DNA of 64,000 nt from Lactobacillus amylovorus DSM 20531 (lineage in GTDB: Bacteria; Bacillota; Bacilli; Lactobacillales; Lactobacillaceae): contig NZ_CP017706.1 of the NCBI RefSeq assembly GCF_002706375.1, positions 992,001 to 1,056,000 on the forward strand, given 5' to 3'. The notes beneath the pieces are model-generated. The model saw only the letters and a list, made by a program, of their open reading frames with translations. It did not search any database and was not told the origin of the DNA. Positions 8,652-17,841 of this stretch are shown here, piece after piece. The stretch's first letter is position 1; every line of letters starts with the position of its first letter. The translations under genes were made by a program, and so were the position numbers.

Positions 8652-9812
8652 CTACTTTGATCTACGATACTTAGTGCCACGACCATTGCCAATCTTTACT
8701 ACATAGCCCTTTTGGATTAATTCTTCTAAGAGATTCAGAACCTTATTTTTACTAAAAGAAGTCTCTTGACTAATGCGAGAACTTGATAACGGTGCACTTT
8801 GTAAAATTGAGTATACTTCATTGGCATCTTCTGAAACACCCTGAAGTTCCATTTTAACCACTGGCCAAACAATCTTAATTGAGTTTTCGAAAATCGAAAA
8901 TTGTGGTTGAGTCTTGCTATCAGCATAAGCAGCAAGAATTCTCTGAATTCCTGTACTAAATCGTTCAATTAAACCTAGTCTAAAGAAAATATTCGCAATA
9001 ATTGGATTACGTAAAATAGATAATTGACCAGCTAAATATTCTTCTTTACTTAGGCCCTTGGGCAAACCACCAGGAGATGTTACTTCAATTCGATCATCAA
9101 ACATTGCGACCTTGATTTGAGCATTAACATCCCAAGTTCGATGAACAATCGCATTAGCAATCGCTTCTCTAAAGGCATCTTCAGGAATTTGCTCATTTTT
9201 TCTGCGGTATGCCCCATCGATTACCTCATTTTGATAATATTGTCGATACTTTTGCAATGCATCTTGATAAAGTTTCAATACTGACACCTTTTCTATCTGA
9301 GCGCGATCAAGCATTACATTAATGTTGTCACCGAATTTAACTAAGTCAATGCCTCGATAATCATTTTCATCTGCAAATAATGCACCAGCGTTAGTATATT
9401 TTCCATTTTTCTCTCTCAAGCCAAGCGTAATCAATAAATCTGGCGTAAGTTTTTCAATACCAATCTTTTTTTGTAAAGCTTTTTCCAAAATAGAAAAGTG
9501 TAGATTTGATGCATGAGATGGCAAACTATCGTATGAACAATTTTGTCCTTCTAGAATAAGACGTGATAATTCTAAAGAATCTACTGGTACAGATGCACTA
9601 TCATTTCTTTTGTAGGCTTTTTCTTTATAGAAATATGGAGGATATAATCCTTGAAAAATTTTCAATGTAATTACATTAGTTTGTTCATCAATATGTAAAC
9701 GATAATCAACTTGTGGTCTAATTGAATCATTGATTTTATTCTCAATATTCAAACATGTTTGAACTGGATCTTTTACTCCAACTACAGTTCCATCATCTTT
9801 AAAACGTAAATT
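8652..9812 (-). pseudogene. 5'-truncated AlbA_2/HATPase (RecG-like) regulator gene
   Basis: The readable product has the C-terminal three quarters of a family that joins a Schlafen-like AlbA_2 domain to a GHKL-type ATPase fold (FREAIANAIVHRTWDVNAQI, then IEVTSPGGLPKG) and a C-terminal winged helix (SSSRISQETSFSKNKVLNLL). The longest ORF begins at a TTG (9752) without an RBS. In the same frame, coding similarity continues upstream (NLRFKDDGTVVGVKDPVQ is typical AlbA_2 sequence) until a TGA at 9813-9815, beyond which lie only hairpins. About 40 N-terminal residues and the start are therefore missing. A remnant is the best reading; expression from the internal TTG is not excluded. Confidence 0.75.
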
Positions 9813-9817
9813 TCAGA

Positions 9818-9892
9818 TTTTACGTCCAAAAAAGGACGTAAAAAAGGACGCATTTTTTTGCGTCCCTTTTTACGTTTAAAATGAAACGTAAA
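9818..9892. repeat. Three consecutive hairpins with a shared ACGT core (includes a terminator)
   Basis: Hairpin 1 is TTTTACGTCC/GGACGTAAAA (9818-9827 with 9834-9843, perfect 10 bp). Hairpin 2 is GGACGCA/TGCGTCC (9846-9852 with 9859-9865), followed on the plus strand by a T-run. Hairpin 3 is TTTACGTTT/AAACGTAAA (9869-9877 with 9884-9892). A fourth copy of AAACGTAAA at 9802-9810 could compete for hairpin 3. It separates the truncated gene from the next minus-strand gene, whose terminator it can supply. Confidence 0.7.
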
Positions 9893-9897
9893 TTCAC

Positions 9898-10536
9898 TTA
9901 ATACCAGCTTGGTTTGTCGCCTTCAGTACCTGGTTTACCTAAACCGATTGACTTACCAATATCTTCCTTAGGATACTTGATCAAATGGTAAACGTAAGCT
10001 GCGACAGATTTACGTGAAACTTCGGTGTCCTTGATTGGCTCGCCTTTTTCACTCTTTTCGTAGTCAACTTCGTTTTTATCGGTCATCCAAGTTGGACGAA
10101 TAATCGTGTAATCCAAACCCGATTCTTCAATTCTCTTAGCAGCCTTAGCATATTCAGTAATGTAATCGCCTAAAGTTTCCTTATTCCATTCACCGAACTT
10201 GCCAGGAACTTCGTCATAAATGCCTAAAGTTGAAATCCAGATCAGTCTCTTTACGTGGGCATTCTGCATTGCTTCAACCGTAGCTTCAGCTTCAAGATCA
10301 ATATCATCCTTGCCGCCTAAGTTAGCATAAACAATATCTTGACCCTTCATTGCCTTTTCAAGTTGAGCAGCATCTGTTGCACTACCTTCAAAAATCGTAG
10401 CTTGATTCTTCTTGTCTGCCATACGAGAAGCGTTACGTAAAAACAATGATGTTTGAACGTCTTTATCCGCAAATAAAAACTTTTCTACAATTTGGGCTAC
10501 TCGTCCGTGAGCACCAAGTACTACAACTTTAACCAT
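9898..10536 (-). CDS. NAD(P)-binding, NmrA/SDR_a5-like oxidoreductase
   Basis: 212 aa. The N-terminal nucleotide-binding loop is VVLGAHGRVAQIVEKF (an atypical GxxGxxG), followed by ATIFEGSATDAAQLEKAM and LIWISTLGIYDEV. These are features of atypical short-chain reductases with an NmrA-like fold. YTIIRPTWMTDKNEVDY sits where the family has its substrate side. Lactobacilli carry several such stress-linked paralogues; substrate unknown. The start ATG has AAAGGAG upstream. It is likely monocistronic. Confidence 0.82.
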   Translation of the reverse strand: MVKVVVLGAHGRVAQIVEKFLFADKDVQTSLFLRNASRMADKKNQATIFEGSATDAAQLEKAMKGQDIVYANLGGKDDIDLEAEATVEAMQNAHVKRLIWISTLGIYDEVPGKFGEWNKETLGDYITEYAKAAKRIEESGLDYTIIRPTWMTDKNEVDYEKSEKGEPIKDTEVSRKSVAAYVYHLIKYPKEDIGKSIGLGKPGTEGDKPSWY

Positions 10537-10619
10537 AATTTTCTCCTTTTTAATCTAGTCAAAATTCATTATGCATTATTCTATCTACATACTAGACCAA
10601 AACGAAAAAATAAGCTAAT

Positions 10620-11276
10620 TTACTTACAAAAATCCTTAATTAAATCAAGCATTTTTAGGCTTCTAACCGCATAACTATTATGTGTTTGGCGGGGCATAAT
10701 TACTAAGCGCGCATTTGGCATTAATTGACTATACCAACGAACGTGTTCAACTTTTATCCAGTCTTTTTCACCGACCACGCACAAAGTTGGTGTCTTGATT
10801 TTCTTCAAATCGTCTTCTGAAATAAATGATTCAGTCAATTCAACGCGGCTATCACGATCTAGCTTCAAGAAACGATGAAATCCTTCAGTGAGGTAGTGAT
10901 ATGGGCGAATTCCTGCACCATTTACAAAAACGCCGGCCACAATCATTTTCTTAAAGATATTAGGATGCTGCTTGGCAAGCATCATGGCTACTAAGCCGCC
11001 TGCATCAAAGCCAAAGCAGTAACATCCCTCAATGCCGACTTGCTTAATAAAAGCATAAACGTCTTCGACTTCGGTCTGATAGTGTTCCGCAATATCACCT
11101 TCACTCAGTCCATGACCACGCATATCCAAAACATAAACTGAGTAGTATAGCGATAATGGAGCCACGATCTTATCGAACATGCCGCCATCTAAATGATGTC
11201 CATGAAGAAGAAGCAAAGGTGCACCTTTGCCTAATTTATGGTAATAAAATTCAACACCGTTGACTTTTTCTTTCAT
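10620..11276 (-). CDS. Alpha/beta hydrolase with Asp at the nucleophile elbow
   Basis: 218 aa, compact. The oxyanion loop is LLLLHGHHLDGGMF. The nucleophile elbow reads GFDAGGL rather than GxSxG, so Asp replaces Ser, as in epoxide hydrolases and haloalkane dehalogenases. The acid is probably the Asp of VVGEKDWI, and the His is in RQTHNSY. The cap domain is short. It lies 11 nt downstream of the GT2 gene stop on the same strand, so the two are probably one operon. Substrate unknown; the Asp-nucleophile chemistry is inference. Confidence 0.78.
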   Translation of the reverse strand: MKEKVNGVEFYYHKLGKGAPLLLLHGHHLDGGMFDKIVAPLSLYYSVYVLDMRGHGLSEGDIAEHYQTEVEDVYAFIKQVGIEGCYCFGFDAGGLVAMMLAKQHPNIFKKMIVAGVFVNGAGIRPYHYLTEGFHRFLKLDRDSRVELTESFISEDDLKKIKTPTLCVVGEKDWIKVEHVRWYSQLMPNARLVIMPRQTHNSYAVRSLKMLDLIKDFCK

Positions 11277-11287
11277 AAAACCCTCTC

Positions 11288-12106
11288 TTATTGAGCGTCG
11301 CTGTCGCGCAAAGCCGGATTATCATCCATCTTCTTACGCAGCTTCTCATCTTCACGATCTTTAAGCATGGTCTTGATAATCTTATGCCATACTCGATAAT
11401 TGCCACGGAAATTATCTGCTACCTTCTTGATGTTAGGTTGGTGAATAATACTGCCTTTTCTTTGCCAGTAGTGGTAGTAAGGCTTTTGCGTGTAATATAC
11501 ACCCTTGCAGACTGAGATGTACTTTACGTTAAAAATTTGATCTTCAAGCAGTGAAATATCACAATCAAATCTTAAGTGGTACTTCTTAATAATTGCCATC
11601 TTATAAGCTTTGTTCCAGCTGTAGCCCTTCATTGGCGAGCCGAAAACATTGGTCAATTTAAGGTAAGTTTCACCGCGTGTTAAAAGACCACCTTCAGGAT
11701 GACCAACAACATGAGATTTTTTGTCAGGATAATCCATCCAGTAGCCACAAGATACCAGACTGACATCTGGATGTTCTTCAAAAGCTCTGATAAAGAATGC
11801 TGTGTAACCTGGATCTACCCAATCATCACCATCATGAAAGGTGACATATGGCGTATCGATATATTTCATACCGACATTACGTGCGTCGGATGGGCCACCA
11901 TTTTTCTTTTTGATTAATTTGAAGTATGGAAAACGTTTGGCGTAGCTCTGTGCTACCTCAGCCGAATTATCTGTTGAGCCATCATCTACCACGATTAACT
12001 TAAAACTCTTGTCGACTTGCTTGAGCAGAGCTTCAAAAGCACGTGGCAGGTATTGTGCCGTATTATAGACCGGCATAATGATAGTTAACTTAGGCACTTG
12101 TAACAT
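11288..12106 (-). CDS. Glycosyltransferase family 2
   Basis: 272 aa. The GT-A nucleotide-sugar fold is clear: LTIIMPVYNTAQYLPRAFEA, VVDDGSTDNS (first Asp cluster) and FHDGDDWVDPGY (DxD-type). No transmembrane helices are visible, so it is a cytosolic sugar transferase adding one residue to a wall polysaccharide, teichoic acid or lipid acceptor. The C-terminus (DDNPALRDSDAQ) is polar. It starts at 12106 with AAAGGGGG upstream and shares an operon with the hydrolase gene downstream. The acceptor cannot be told from sequence. Confidence 0.85.
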   Translation of the reverse strand: MLQVPKLTIIMPVYNTAQYLPRAFEALLKQVDKSFKLIVVDDGSTDNSAEVAQSYAKRFPYFKLIKKKNGGPSDARNVGMKYIDTPYVTFHDGDDWVDPGYTAFFIRAFEEHPDVSLVSCGYWMDYPDKKSHVVGHPEGGLLTRGETYLKLTNVFGSPMKGYSWNKAYKMAIIKKYHLRFDCDISLLEDQIFNVKYISVCKGVYYTQKPYYHYWQRKGSIIHQPNIKKVADNFRGNYRVWHKIIKTMLKDREDEKLRKKMDDNPALRDSDAQ

Positions 12107-12256
12107 ATTGTCCCCCTTTATTGCTCTTAATTATACCATCTTCGAGTTTTAGGTTGAAATTAAGAAAGTTTTAGGAGAAGATTTACATTCCGTTCAAAAT
12201 TATCTAGTATAATATTTCGTATCAAACAGAATAAACATTCGATAAGAGGAAAAAAC

Positions 12257-13216
12257 ATGAAAAAAACTATTAAAATTTTAACAGCCATTTTTTTTAGTGC
12301 TGTCGCGACAATCGTAGTTGGTCAAAACAATCGTGTTTTAGCTGACGATGAAACTCCCGTGGTAACACTTGGTACCTCATTAACCGACTCACAAAAAGAT
12401 GGTACATTAAAGATTTTGACTGCCCCATTAAATGGCGGCAACTACCAAACCATCACTGTTACCGGTTCTGACTTGGTTAGATATTTGAATCCATCTGGTG
12501 ACAACTTCACTACTTCTTCTGGCGTTTGGTCCAGTGCCATGATTCAAAAGACCAGCAGCGGTAGCGGAATTAACGTTAAGATTTTGGACTATAACGGCAA
12601 AAACAACATTACAACCATCACTGCCAACCAATACAAAAACGCGGCTTTAACTGCCGGTATCACAGACGCTAACATTTACGTTACTAGTGCTATTCCAATC
12701 GACGGTTCAGGTGCCTTGGCTGGTGTTTATGCTGCATACGCTAAAAACGGCAATGCTTTGAACCAAAAGCAAGTTAATGCAGCTCAAGACGAAATGAATA
12801 CTTTGAGTGGCATTACTCAAGACAACAAAGATAAAAAAGGCTACTCTGACGCTCAATTGAACAACGCGGTTGCTGGTGCCAAGAGTGAAATGGCTAAGCA
12901 AGGTCAAAACATTTCTGACAGCCAAATTCGTGATATTGTAAATAACCAAATCAATATCAATCACTTGGGCAACACCATTAACAACAATCAAAAGAACCAA
13001 ATTGTTAACCTGTTGATTGAAATCCGTGATTCTGGCGCCCTTAAGAGCAGCAGTTTCAAGGGTCAAGCTTCTAAGCTTTCTAGTCAAATCGAAAATAGTG
13101 CTAAGAACATCTTTAACAAGTTCAACACGCCAGAAAATCGCAGCTGGCTACAACAATTGTGGGACAGTATCGTGAACTTCTTCAGCCACATGTTTGGCGG
13201 AGTTATTTTAGGCTAA
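12257..13216 (+). CDS. Secreted DUF1002 protein (YpuA-like)
   Basis: 319 aa. It has a signal peptide (KKTIKILTAIFFSAVATIVV, cleavage near VLA-DD). The mature protein matches the DUF1002 family in order: VVTLGTSLTDSQKDGTL, VTGSDLVRYLNP, ITANQYKNAALTAGITDANI, VTSAIPIDGSGALAGVYAAY. A helical C-terminal part ends in a hydrophobic stretch (LWDSIVNFFSHMFGGVILG) that could associate with the membrane. The family has no assigned activity. A -10-like TATAAT lies at 12208-12213, and GAGGAAAAA precedes the ATG. Confidence 0.85.
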   Translation: MKKTIKILTAIFFSAVATIVVGQNNRVLADDETPVVTLGTSLTDSQKDGTLKILTAPLNGGNYQTITVTGSDLVRYLNPSGDNFTTSSGVWSSAMIQKTSSGSGINVKILDYNGKNNITTITANQYKNAALTAGITDANIYVTSAIPIDGSGALAGVYAAYAKNGNALNQKQVNAAQDEMNTLSGITQDNKDKKGYSDAQLNNAVAGAKSEMAKQGQNISDSQIRDIVNNQININHLGNTINNNQKNQIVNLLIEIRDSGALKSSSFKGQASKLSSQIENSAKNIFNKFNTPENRSWLQQLWDSIVNFFSHMFGGVILG

Positions 13217-13221
13217 AAAAT

Positions 13222-13261
13222 TAAGGCCATGATTATCAATGATAGTCATGACCTTTTTTAA
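13222..13261. terminator. Bidirectional terminator between DUF1002 gene and rnhA
   Basis: AAGGCCATGATTATC and GATAGTCATGACCTT pair with a short loop, with A-run and T-run on the two sides. The neighbouring genes are convergent. Confidence 0.8.
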
Positions 13262-14026
13262 TTACATATGCTCATCCATGTAGCGATTCAATGCGTGATC
13301 GACATATTCGTTGCCGCGGTTATTGGCGTGGCCTTTAGTCCATTCAAAGGTGCTGTCAGGGAAGGATTGCAACAAGCGGTCTAGTTCTTTCCATTCAGGC
13401 ACATTCTTTAATGAACCTGATGAGCGTTTCCAGCCGCGTTTCTTCCAACCTTGGAGCCAGTGCTGATTAATAGCATTTAAAACGTATTTTGAATCAAGCA
13501 CAAACAACAAATGCTTTTCGTTAAAGCCAAGCTCAATTAGCTTTTTCAATGCATTGATCAAAGCAGTCTGCTCCATCTTGTTGTTGGTTGCGCCGTATTC
13601 GCCACCAGAACCATCTTCAGAGCCGCCATCCCACTCAATTAAGTAGGCCCAGGCAGCCTTATCTGTCTTTTTAACGTGGCCGCCCTTATAAACACCGGTA
13701 TTTCGGGTACCGCCATCAGTATAAGTAGTCGCAAAATACTCACTAGATTGGGTATTTTGCTTTTTTGTTTTCTTATTTTTGGTTGCCTTAACCGGCTTTT
13801 TACTGTTATGCTTTATTTTTTCGATGGCATTTTCTAGCGTGTCATCTTTGCGGTTGATTGTTTCTTCATGTGACTTTTCTTGCCAGCCCAAATAATCAAT
13901 TGCATCGGTGATATTCTCAAAGGATTTATATTCAGCGCCGGAAAAACCATCCACTTGTTTTTTGGCCTCATCCCAATTGCGATAAACGCCTGGAACGCGA
14001 CCTTTTTTTACTGCATAAATTTTCAT
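13262..14026 (-). CDS. rnhA: Ribonuclease HI with N-terminal viroplasmin-type domain
   Basis: 254 aa. Residues 1-45 form the hybrid-binding (Caulimovirus viroplasmin) domain: KKGRVPGVYRNWDEAKKQV. A basic, low-complexity linker (about 60-90) follows, then the RNase H fold with its DEDD carboxylates: TYTDGGTRN, NNKMEQTAL, FVLDSKYVLNAI and NEYVDHALN. It removes RNA from RNA-DNA hybrids in the cytoplasm. GAGGTAGCT precedes the ATG. Single gene. Confidence 0.92.
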   Translation of the reverse strand: MKIYAVKKGRVPGVYRNWDEAKKQVDGFSGAEYKSFENITDAIDYLGWQEKSHEETINRKDDTLENAIEKIKHNSKKPVKATKNKKTKKQNTQSSEYFATTYTDGGTRNTGVYKGGHVKKTDKAAWAYLIEWDGGSEDGSGGEYGATNNKMEQTALINALKKLIELGFNEKHLLFVLDSKYVLNAINQHWLQGWKKRGWKRSSGSLKNVPEWKELDRLLQSFPDSTFEWTKGHANNRGNEYVDHALNRYMDEHM

Positions 14027-14118
14027 AGCTACCTCAAAATCAAAAAACTTCCACTAAATGTTAAAATGTACTTGCTACTATTCACATTATATAGAAAAGA
14101 AATGAAGGTGAGCAAAAG

Positions 14119-15045
14119 TTGTTTTTCAATACTAAAAAATACGCTGAAGAAGCGGAAAAGAACCATAAACATGATCTAAAACAAGAACCAACCATGTTTA
14201 ACATGATTTCATTGGGACTACTGGCAACTTTTGCCCCAACCCGTATTTTCTTGCGCATGCATAAGCGCCATATTACCGATAATGTGGTCGTTGAAGAAAG
14301 CGACGTCGAGCAAGTGCCGATCATTTATTTCCACGGTTTCCGCGGCGGTGACTACACCACCAATGTCATGGTGCATCAGGCAACTAAAGACAAAGGAAAC
14401 GAGAAATTTTTAAAGGTTACTGTCGATTTACTCGGTAATTTTAAACTTGAAGGTACCTGGACAGGTGACGAGCATCCCATCGTGCAAATTGCCTTCCGGC
14501 AAAGAATCATCGGCATCTATGGCATCGACTATTACCTGAGTTTTGTCCTGCCATTTTTATCTAAAAGATACCACTTCAAAAACTACATCGCAGTGGCCCA
14601 CTCACTTGCTTGTCCTTGCATCATTAGAACCGAGATGAAGCATTCTTCAAGTAAAGCTTTTCCGCATTTAACTAAATGCGCTCTTATTGCTGGTCCATTT
14701 GACGGGGTAACTTATCTTGGCGACATCCCTAACGTTAATGTTTTAAACGAAAACGGACGTCCAAGCATGATGAACCCACATTATCTCTATCTTTTATTCA
14801 ACCGCAGAAAATTCAATCCTAACATTTCCGTCTTAAATATCTACGGCAACGTCTTGGACAATACTAATACAGATAAATTTATTTCCGTCGTCTCAGCTAA
14901 AAGCATTCGCTACATTTTGGCTCCTAAAGCTCATTTCTACCAAGAAGTCGAGGTCCGTGGCAAAAACGATGCGGAACACAGCTGGATGCACGATAATCCT
15001 TTCGTAATTGACATTATTAATAAATTTCTTAACTTAAAAAAATAG
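14119..15045 (+). CDS. DUF915-type alpha/beta hydrolase
   Basis: 308 aa from a TTG start at 14119, chosen because GAAGGTGAG lies 8 nt upstream; the next ATG is 25 codons in and lacks an RBS. A short hydrophobic stretch at about 26-45 (MFNMISLGLLATFAPTRIFL) may act as a membrane anchor. VPIIYFHGFRGGDYTTN is the DUF915 oxyanion loop. The nucleophile elbow reads VAHSLACPC in place of the common GHSxGG. The acid and His are likely near ISVLNIYGNVLDN and DAEHSWMHDN. It precedes cls by 18 nt, so a lipid-linked role is possible but unproven. Confidence 0.8.
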   Translation: MFFNTKKYAEEAEKNHKHDLKQEPTMFNMISLGLLATFAPTRIFLRMHKRHITDNVVVEESDVEQVPIIYFHGFRGGDYTTNVMVHQATKDKGNEKFLKVTVDLLGNFKLEGTWTGDEHPIVQIAFRQRIIGIYGIDYYLSFVLPFLSKRYHFKNYIAVAHSLACPCIIRTEMKHSSSKAFPHLTKCALIAGPFDGVTYLGDIPNVNVLNENGRPSMMNPHYLYLLFNRRKFNPNISVLNIYGNVLDNTNTDKFISVVSAKSIRYILAPKAHFYQEVEVRGKNDAEHSWMHDNPFVIDIINKFLNLKK

Positions 15046-15063
15046 TTTCTATGGAGGAAGAAA

Positions 15064-16521
15064 ATGATTTGGTGGCATGATTTTATCAGAATTATCTTTA
15101 TAACTAATACGATCTTAGCCTTCTACATCGTTTTCCACCGGAAGCGTTCAGTTTCTACAACTTGGGCTTGGCTGATTATTTTGCTTATTCTGCCAGTAAT
15201 CGGTATTACCCTTTATGCCTTTTTTGGTCGAGGTATTTCCCAGGAAAACATTTTTGCCATCAATAAACAGAAACACATCGGCCTGCACAATGTTCAGGAG
15301 TCAATTACTGAGGCCCCTAAGCATGTCAGCCCTTCTGATACGTCAAGTGCCGGTGAGATAGCCATCCGCTTTTTTAACCAGGATGATGAATCTCCTTTGA
15401 CCAAAAACAATAATGTTGAGCTTTACACGGAAGGCGAAACCTTCTTCCACGACATGCTCAAAGACATTGTTCGCGCTAAAGAAACTATTAATATCGAATT
15501 CTACACTTTTTACAGTGACAACATTGGTAACCGTGTTTTGCAACTGTTGATTAAAAAGGCCCAACAAGGCGTTAAGGTGCGCGTAATCTACGATGCCTGG
15601 GGCTCAATGGGTGCCACTAAAGCCTGGTTTGATCAATTGCGGGATGCGGGCGGCGAAGTTTTGCCCTTTATTACTTCTAAAAATATGATCACCAGATACC
15701 GTATCAATTACCACTTGCACCGCAAAATCGTGGTCATTGACGGTAATATTTCTTGGACTGGCGGTTTCAACATTGGTGATCAATATTTAGGTAAGAAAAA
15801 GAAATTCGGTCATTGGCGCGACAGTCAGGTACGCATTGTGGGTTCTGCCTCTCTGCTTTTACAAGAACGTTTCGTGATGGACTGGAACGCTTCAGTTAAA
15901 GAAGCAGATCAGATCATTCGCTTTAACTCCACTCTTTTTCCAGATCTTGATGAAACCAACATTCATCAGGGCGACATCGCTACGCAAATCGTCTCAGATG
16001 GTCCCGACCGTTACACGCCATACATGCGCAATGGCATGATGCGACTCATGCTACTGGCTCGAAAGAGATTATGGATTCAAACACCTTATCTGATACCAGA
16101 TGACGCCGTTTTTGCGGCATGGCAAACGATCGCTGCATCGGGTGTCGACGTGCGCATCATGATTCCTTGCAAACCGGACCACCCATTCATTTATCGCGCT
16201 ACGCAATGGTACGCTAATGAGTTAACTCGTTGCGGTGTCAAAATTTATATTTACGAAGATGGCTTTTTACATGCGAAAACGACTATCATCGATGACAAAT
16301 TTTCTAGCGTCGGTTCAATGAACCAAGACTATCGTTCATACGATTTGAACTTTGAAGACAACGCTATTTTTTACGATAAAGATTTCAACGAAAAAATGGC
16401 TCAGGTCTTTGAAGAAGATATGAAGAAATCTCATTTGCTCACACCTGAGGAAATAAAAAAGCAAGGTCGTTTATTACGAACCTTGCAGAGTTTTTCTAGT
16501 ATGCTATCACCAATTTTATAA
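15064..16521 (+). CDS. cls: Cardiolipin synthase
   Basis: 485 aa, typical length. It has two N-terminal helices (residues about 5-28 and 35-55), then two phospholipase D HKD motifs: HLHRKIVVIDGN...GGFNIGD and FLHAKTTIIDD...GSMNQD. It condenses two phosphatidylglycerols to cardiolipin at the cytoplasmic membrane. GGAGGAAGAAA precedes the ATG. It lies 18 nt after the DUF915 gene and is likely cotranscribed with it. Confidence 0.95.
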   Translation: MIWWHDFIRIIFITNTILAFYIVFHRKRSVSTTWAWLIILLILPVIGITLYAFFGRGISQENIFAINKQKHIGLHNVQESITEAPKHVSPSDTSSAGEIAIRFFNQDDESPLTKNNNVELYTEGETFFHDMLKDIVRAKETINIEFYTFYSDNIGNRVLQLLIKKAQQGVKVRVIYDAWGSMGATKAWFDQLRDAGGEVLPFITSKNMITRYRINYHLHRKIVVIDGNISWTGGFNIGDQYLGKKKKFGHWRDSQVRIVGSASLLLQERFVMDWNASVKEADQIIRFNSTLFPDLDETNIHQGDIATQIVSDGPDRYTPYMRNGMMRLMLLARKRLWIQTPYLIPDDAVFAAWQTIAASGVDVRIMIPCKPDHPFIYRATQWYANELTRCGVKIYIYEDGFLHAKTTIIDDKFSSVGSMNQDYRSYDLNFEDNAIFYDKDFNEKMAQVFEEDMKKSHLLTPEEIKKQGRLLRTLQSFSSMLSPIL

Positions 16522-16998
16522 TTATTGGATTTCGACTGAGACATTTTTGCCCATATATTTTTGAAGGGCTGGTACAACTTCATTCACTTGATTGCGGAAA
16601 CGCATCATGTATGACTTGTTGTCCTTCGTTCTAAAAATAGCCACAATCAATGGCTTTCTTTGATTTGGCATATTGATCAAAGTGATGTCAGCAATATCTT
16701 CATATTTGACAGTGCGTTTGAAATAGCCGGAAACGACTAATCTCTTAGGACTGAAACCTGAGAAACCATCAACGATACTGATTAATAGGAATAAAGCTAG
16801 GAAGACGTTTAAGCCTGGATCACCTTTTTCAATGTAGTTCCAGGTGAAGCCTAGCCAGATAAAAATGACGGCCCAAACAATTGAGGAAGCACGGTAGTGA
16901 CCACGGAATTCGACCTTTGCTTGCCAGTACCAACTGTAACAAGCATAAGCCAACATTAAGATGTTAATTACTATATAAAAGTAGGACATGTATGTCAT
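16522..16998 (-). CDS. Small membrane protein with PH-like C-terminal part
   Basis: 158 aa from the ATG at 16998, which has AGGAGAATTC just upstream; a longer ORF to 17094 lacks an RBS. Helices lie at about 3-22, 38-56 and 60-80. The C-terminal half is soluble and beta-rich (KRLVVSGYFKRTVKYEDIAD, then PLIVAIFRTKDNKSYMM), resembling the bacterial PH-like part of DUF304/DUF5673-type proteins. Function unknown. It ends at the same point as cls in a convergent arrangement with almost no spacer. Confidence 0.65.
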   Translation of the reverse strand: MTYMSYFYIVINILMLAYACYSWYWQAKVEFRGHYRASSIVWAVIFIWLGFTWNYIEKGDPGLNVFLALFLLISIVDGFSGFSPKRLVVSGYFKRTVKYEDIADITLINMPNQRKPLIVAIFRTKDNKSYMMRFRNQVNEVVPALQKYMGKNVSVEIQ

Positions 16999-17085
16999 AA
17001 GAATTCTCCTCAACGTTTTATTTGTTCTATTATAACAAAAAGTCGATATATAATTATACATAGTAATTCTTTCAGAGGTAAAATA

Positions 17086-17790
17086 ATGAATCATGATGAT
17101 TTAACTGAATTGCAGCAAGATTTAGATAATGCAAAACATGTTGTCTTCTTAACGGGAGCCGGTGTTTCTACACACTCAGGCATCCCCGATTACCGCTCCA
17201 AAAACGGTATCTACAATGGCGTACAGGAAAGTCCCGAGACGATTTTAAGTGAAAGTACACTCTATAATCGCCCCGAATTTTTCTATCATTTCGTGATGGA
17301 CAATATGTACTTTCCCGATGCCAAGCCAAATCTAATTCATGAAAAAATTGCGCAAATTTGCAATAAAAAAGGCGATTTGATCACGCAAAATATTGATAGA
17401 TTGGATACGAAAGCTGGCAATGAACACGTAACAGAATTCCACGGCAATTTGTATAATATATACTGTACTAAATGTCATCAGCCAGTTTCCTATGATGAAT
17501 ACGCCAAGTGCTACATTCATCAAAACTGCGGCGGAATTATTCGTCCAGGAATTGTGCTTTACGGGGAAGCAATCAATCCCGAAACGCTAAACAATTCGGT
17601 CAATGTTATGCAAAAATCCGACTTAATTATCATCAGCGGTACTAGTTTTGTGGTTTATCCATTTGCCCAACTATTGGCCTACCGCAAAGAAAACACAAAA
17701 ATTTATTCGATTAACAAAACTGAAATTCCGGCTCCTGGCGTAAAACAAATCATTGGAGACGCGCTTGATGCATTTAAACAATTGAATTAG
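17086..17790 (+). CDS. Sir2-family NAD-dependent protein deacylase
   Basis: 234 aa. Sirtuin signatures: FLTGAGVSTHSGIPDYRSK (NAD site), TQNIDRLD, EFHGNL with the catalytic His, and ISGTSFVVYP. The zinc ribbon is CTKC...CYIHQNC. It removes acyl groups from lysines in the cytoplasm. GAGGTAAAATA precedes the ATG at 17086. The gene is immediately upstream of the broken Ogt-like gene. Whether it is a deacetylase or the macro-domain-linked lipoyl-ADP-ribosyl type is not decided; no macrodomain gene is nearby, which favours a deacylase. Confidence 0.88.
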   Translation: MNHDDLTELQQDLDNAKHVVFLTGAGVSTHSGIPDYRSKNGIYNGVQESPETILSESTLYNRPEFFYHFVMDNMYFPDAKPNLIHEKIAQICNKKGDLITQNIDRLDTKAGNEHVTEFHGNLYNIYCTKCHQPVSYDEYAKCYIHQNCGGIIRPGIVLYGEAINPETLNNSVNVMQKSDLIIISGTSFVVYPFAQLLAYRKENTKIYSINKTEIPAPGVKQIIGDALDAFKQLN

Positions 17791-17841
17791 AATTTTTGTT
17801 TTATTATTCTTATAAACAATAACTATATGGGTGTTGAAAAC

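Noticed and set aside
12707-13087. Open frame on the minus strand inside the DUF1002 gene
   Set aside because: Shadow of a clear coding region; no RBS and no family resemblance.
16999-17094. N-terminal extension of the 158-aa membrane protein
   Set aside because: No RBS, and overlaps the divergent Sir2 start; the ATG at 16998 has AGGAGA.
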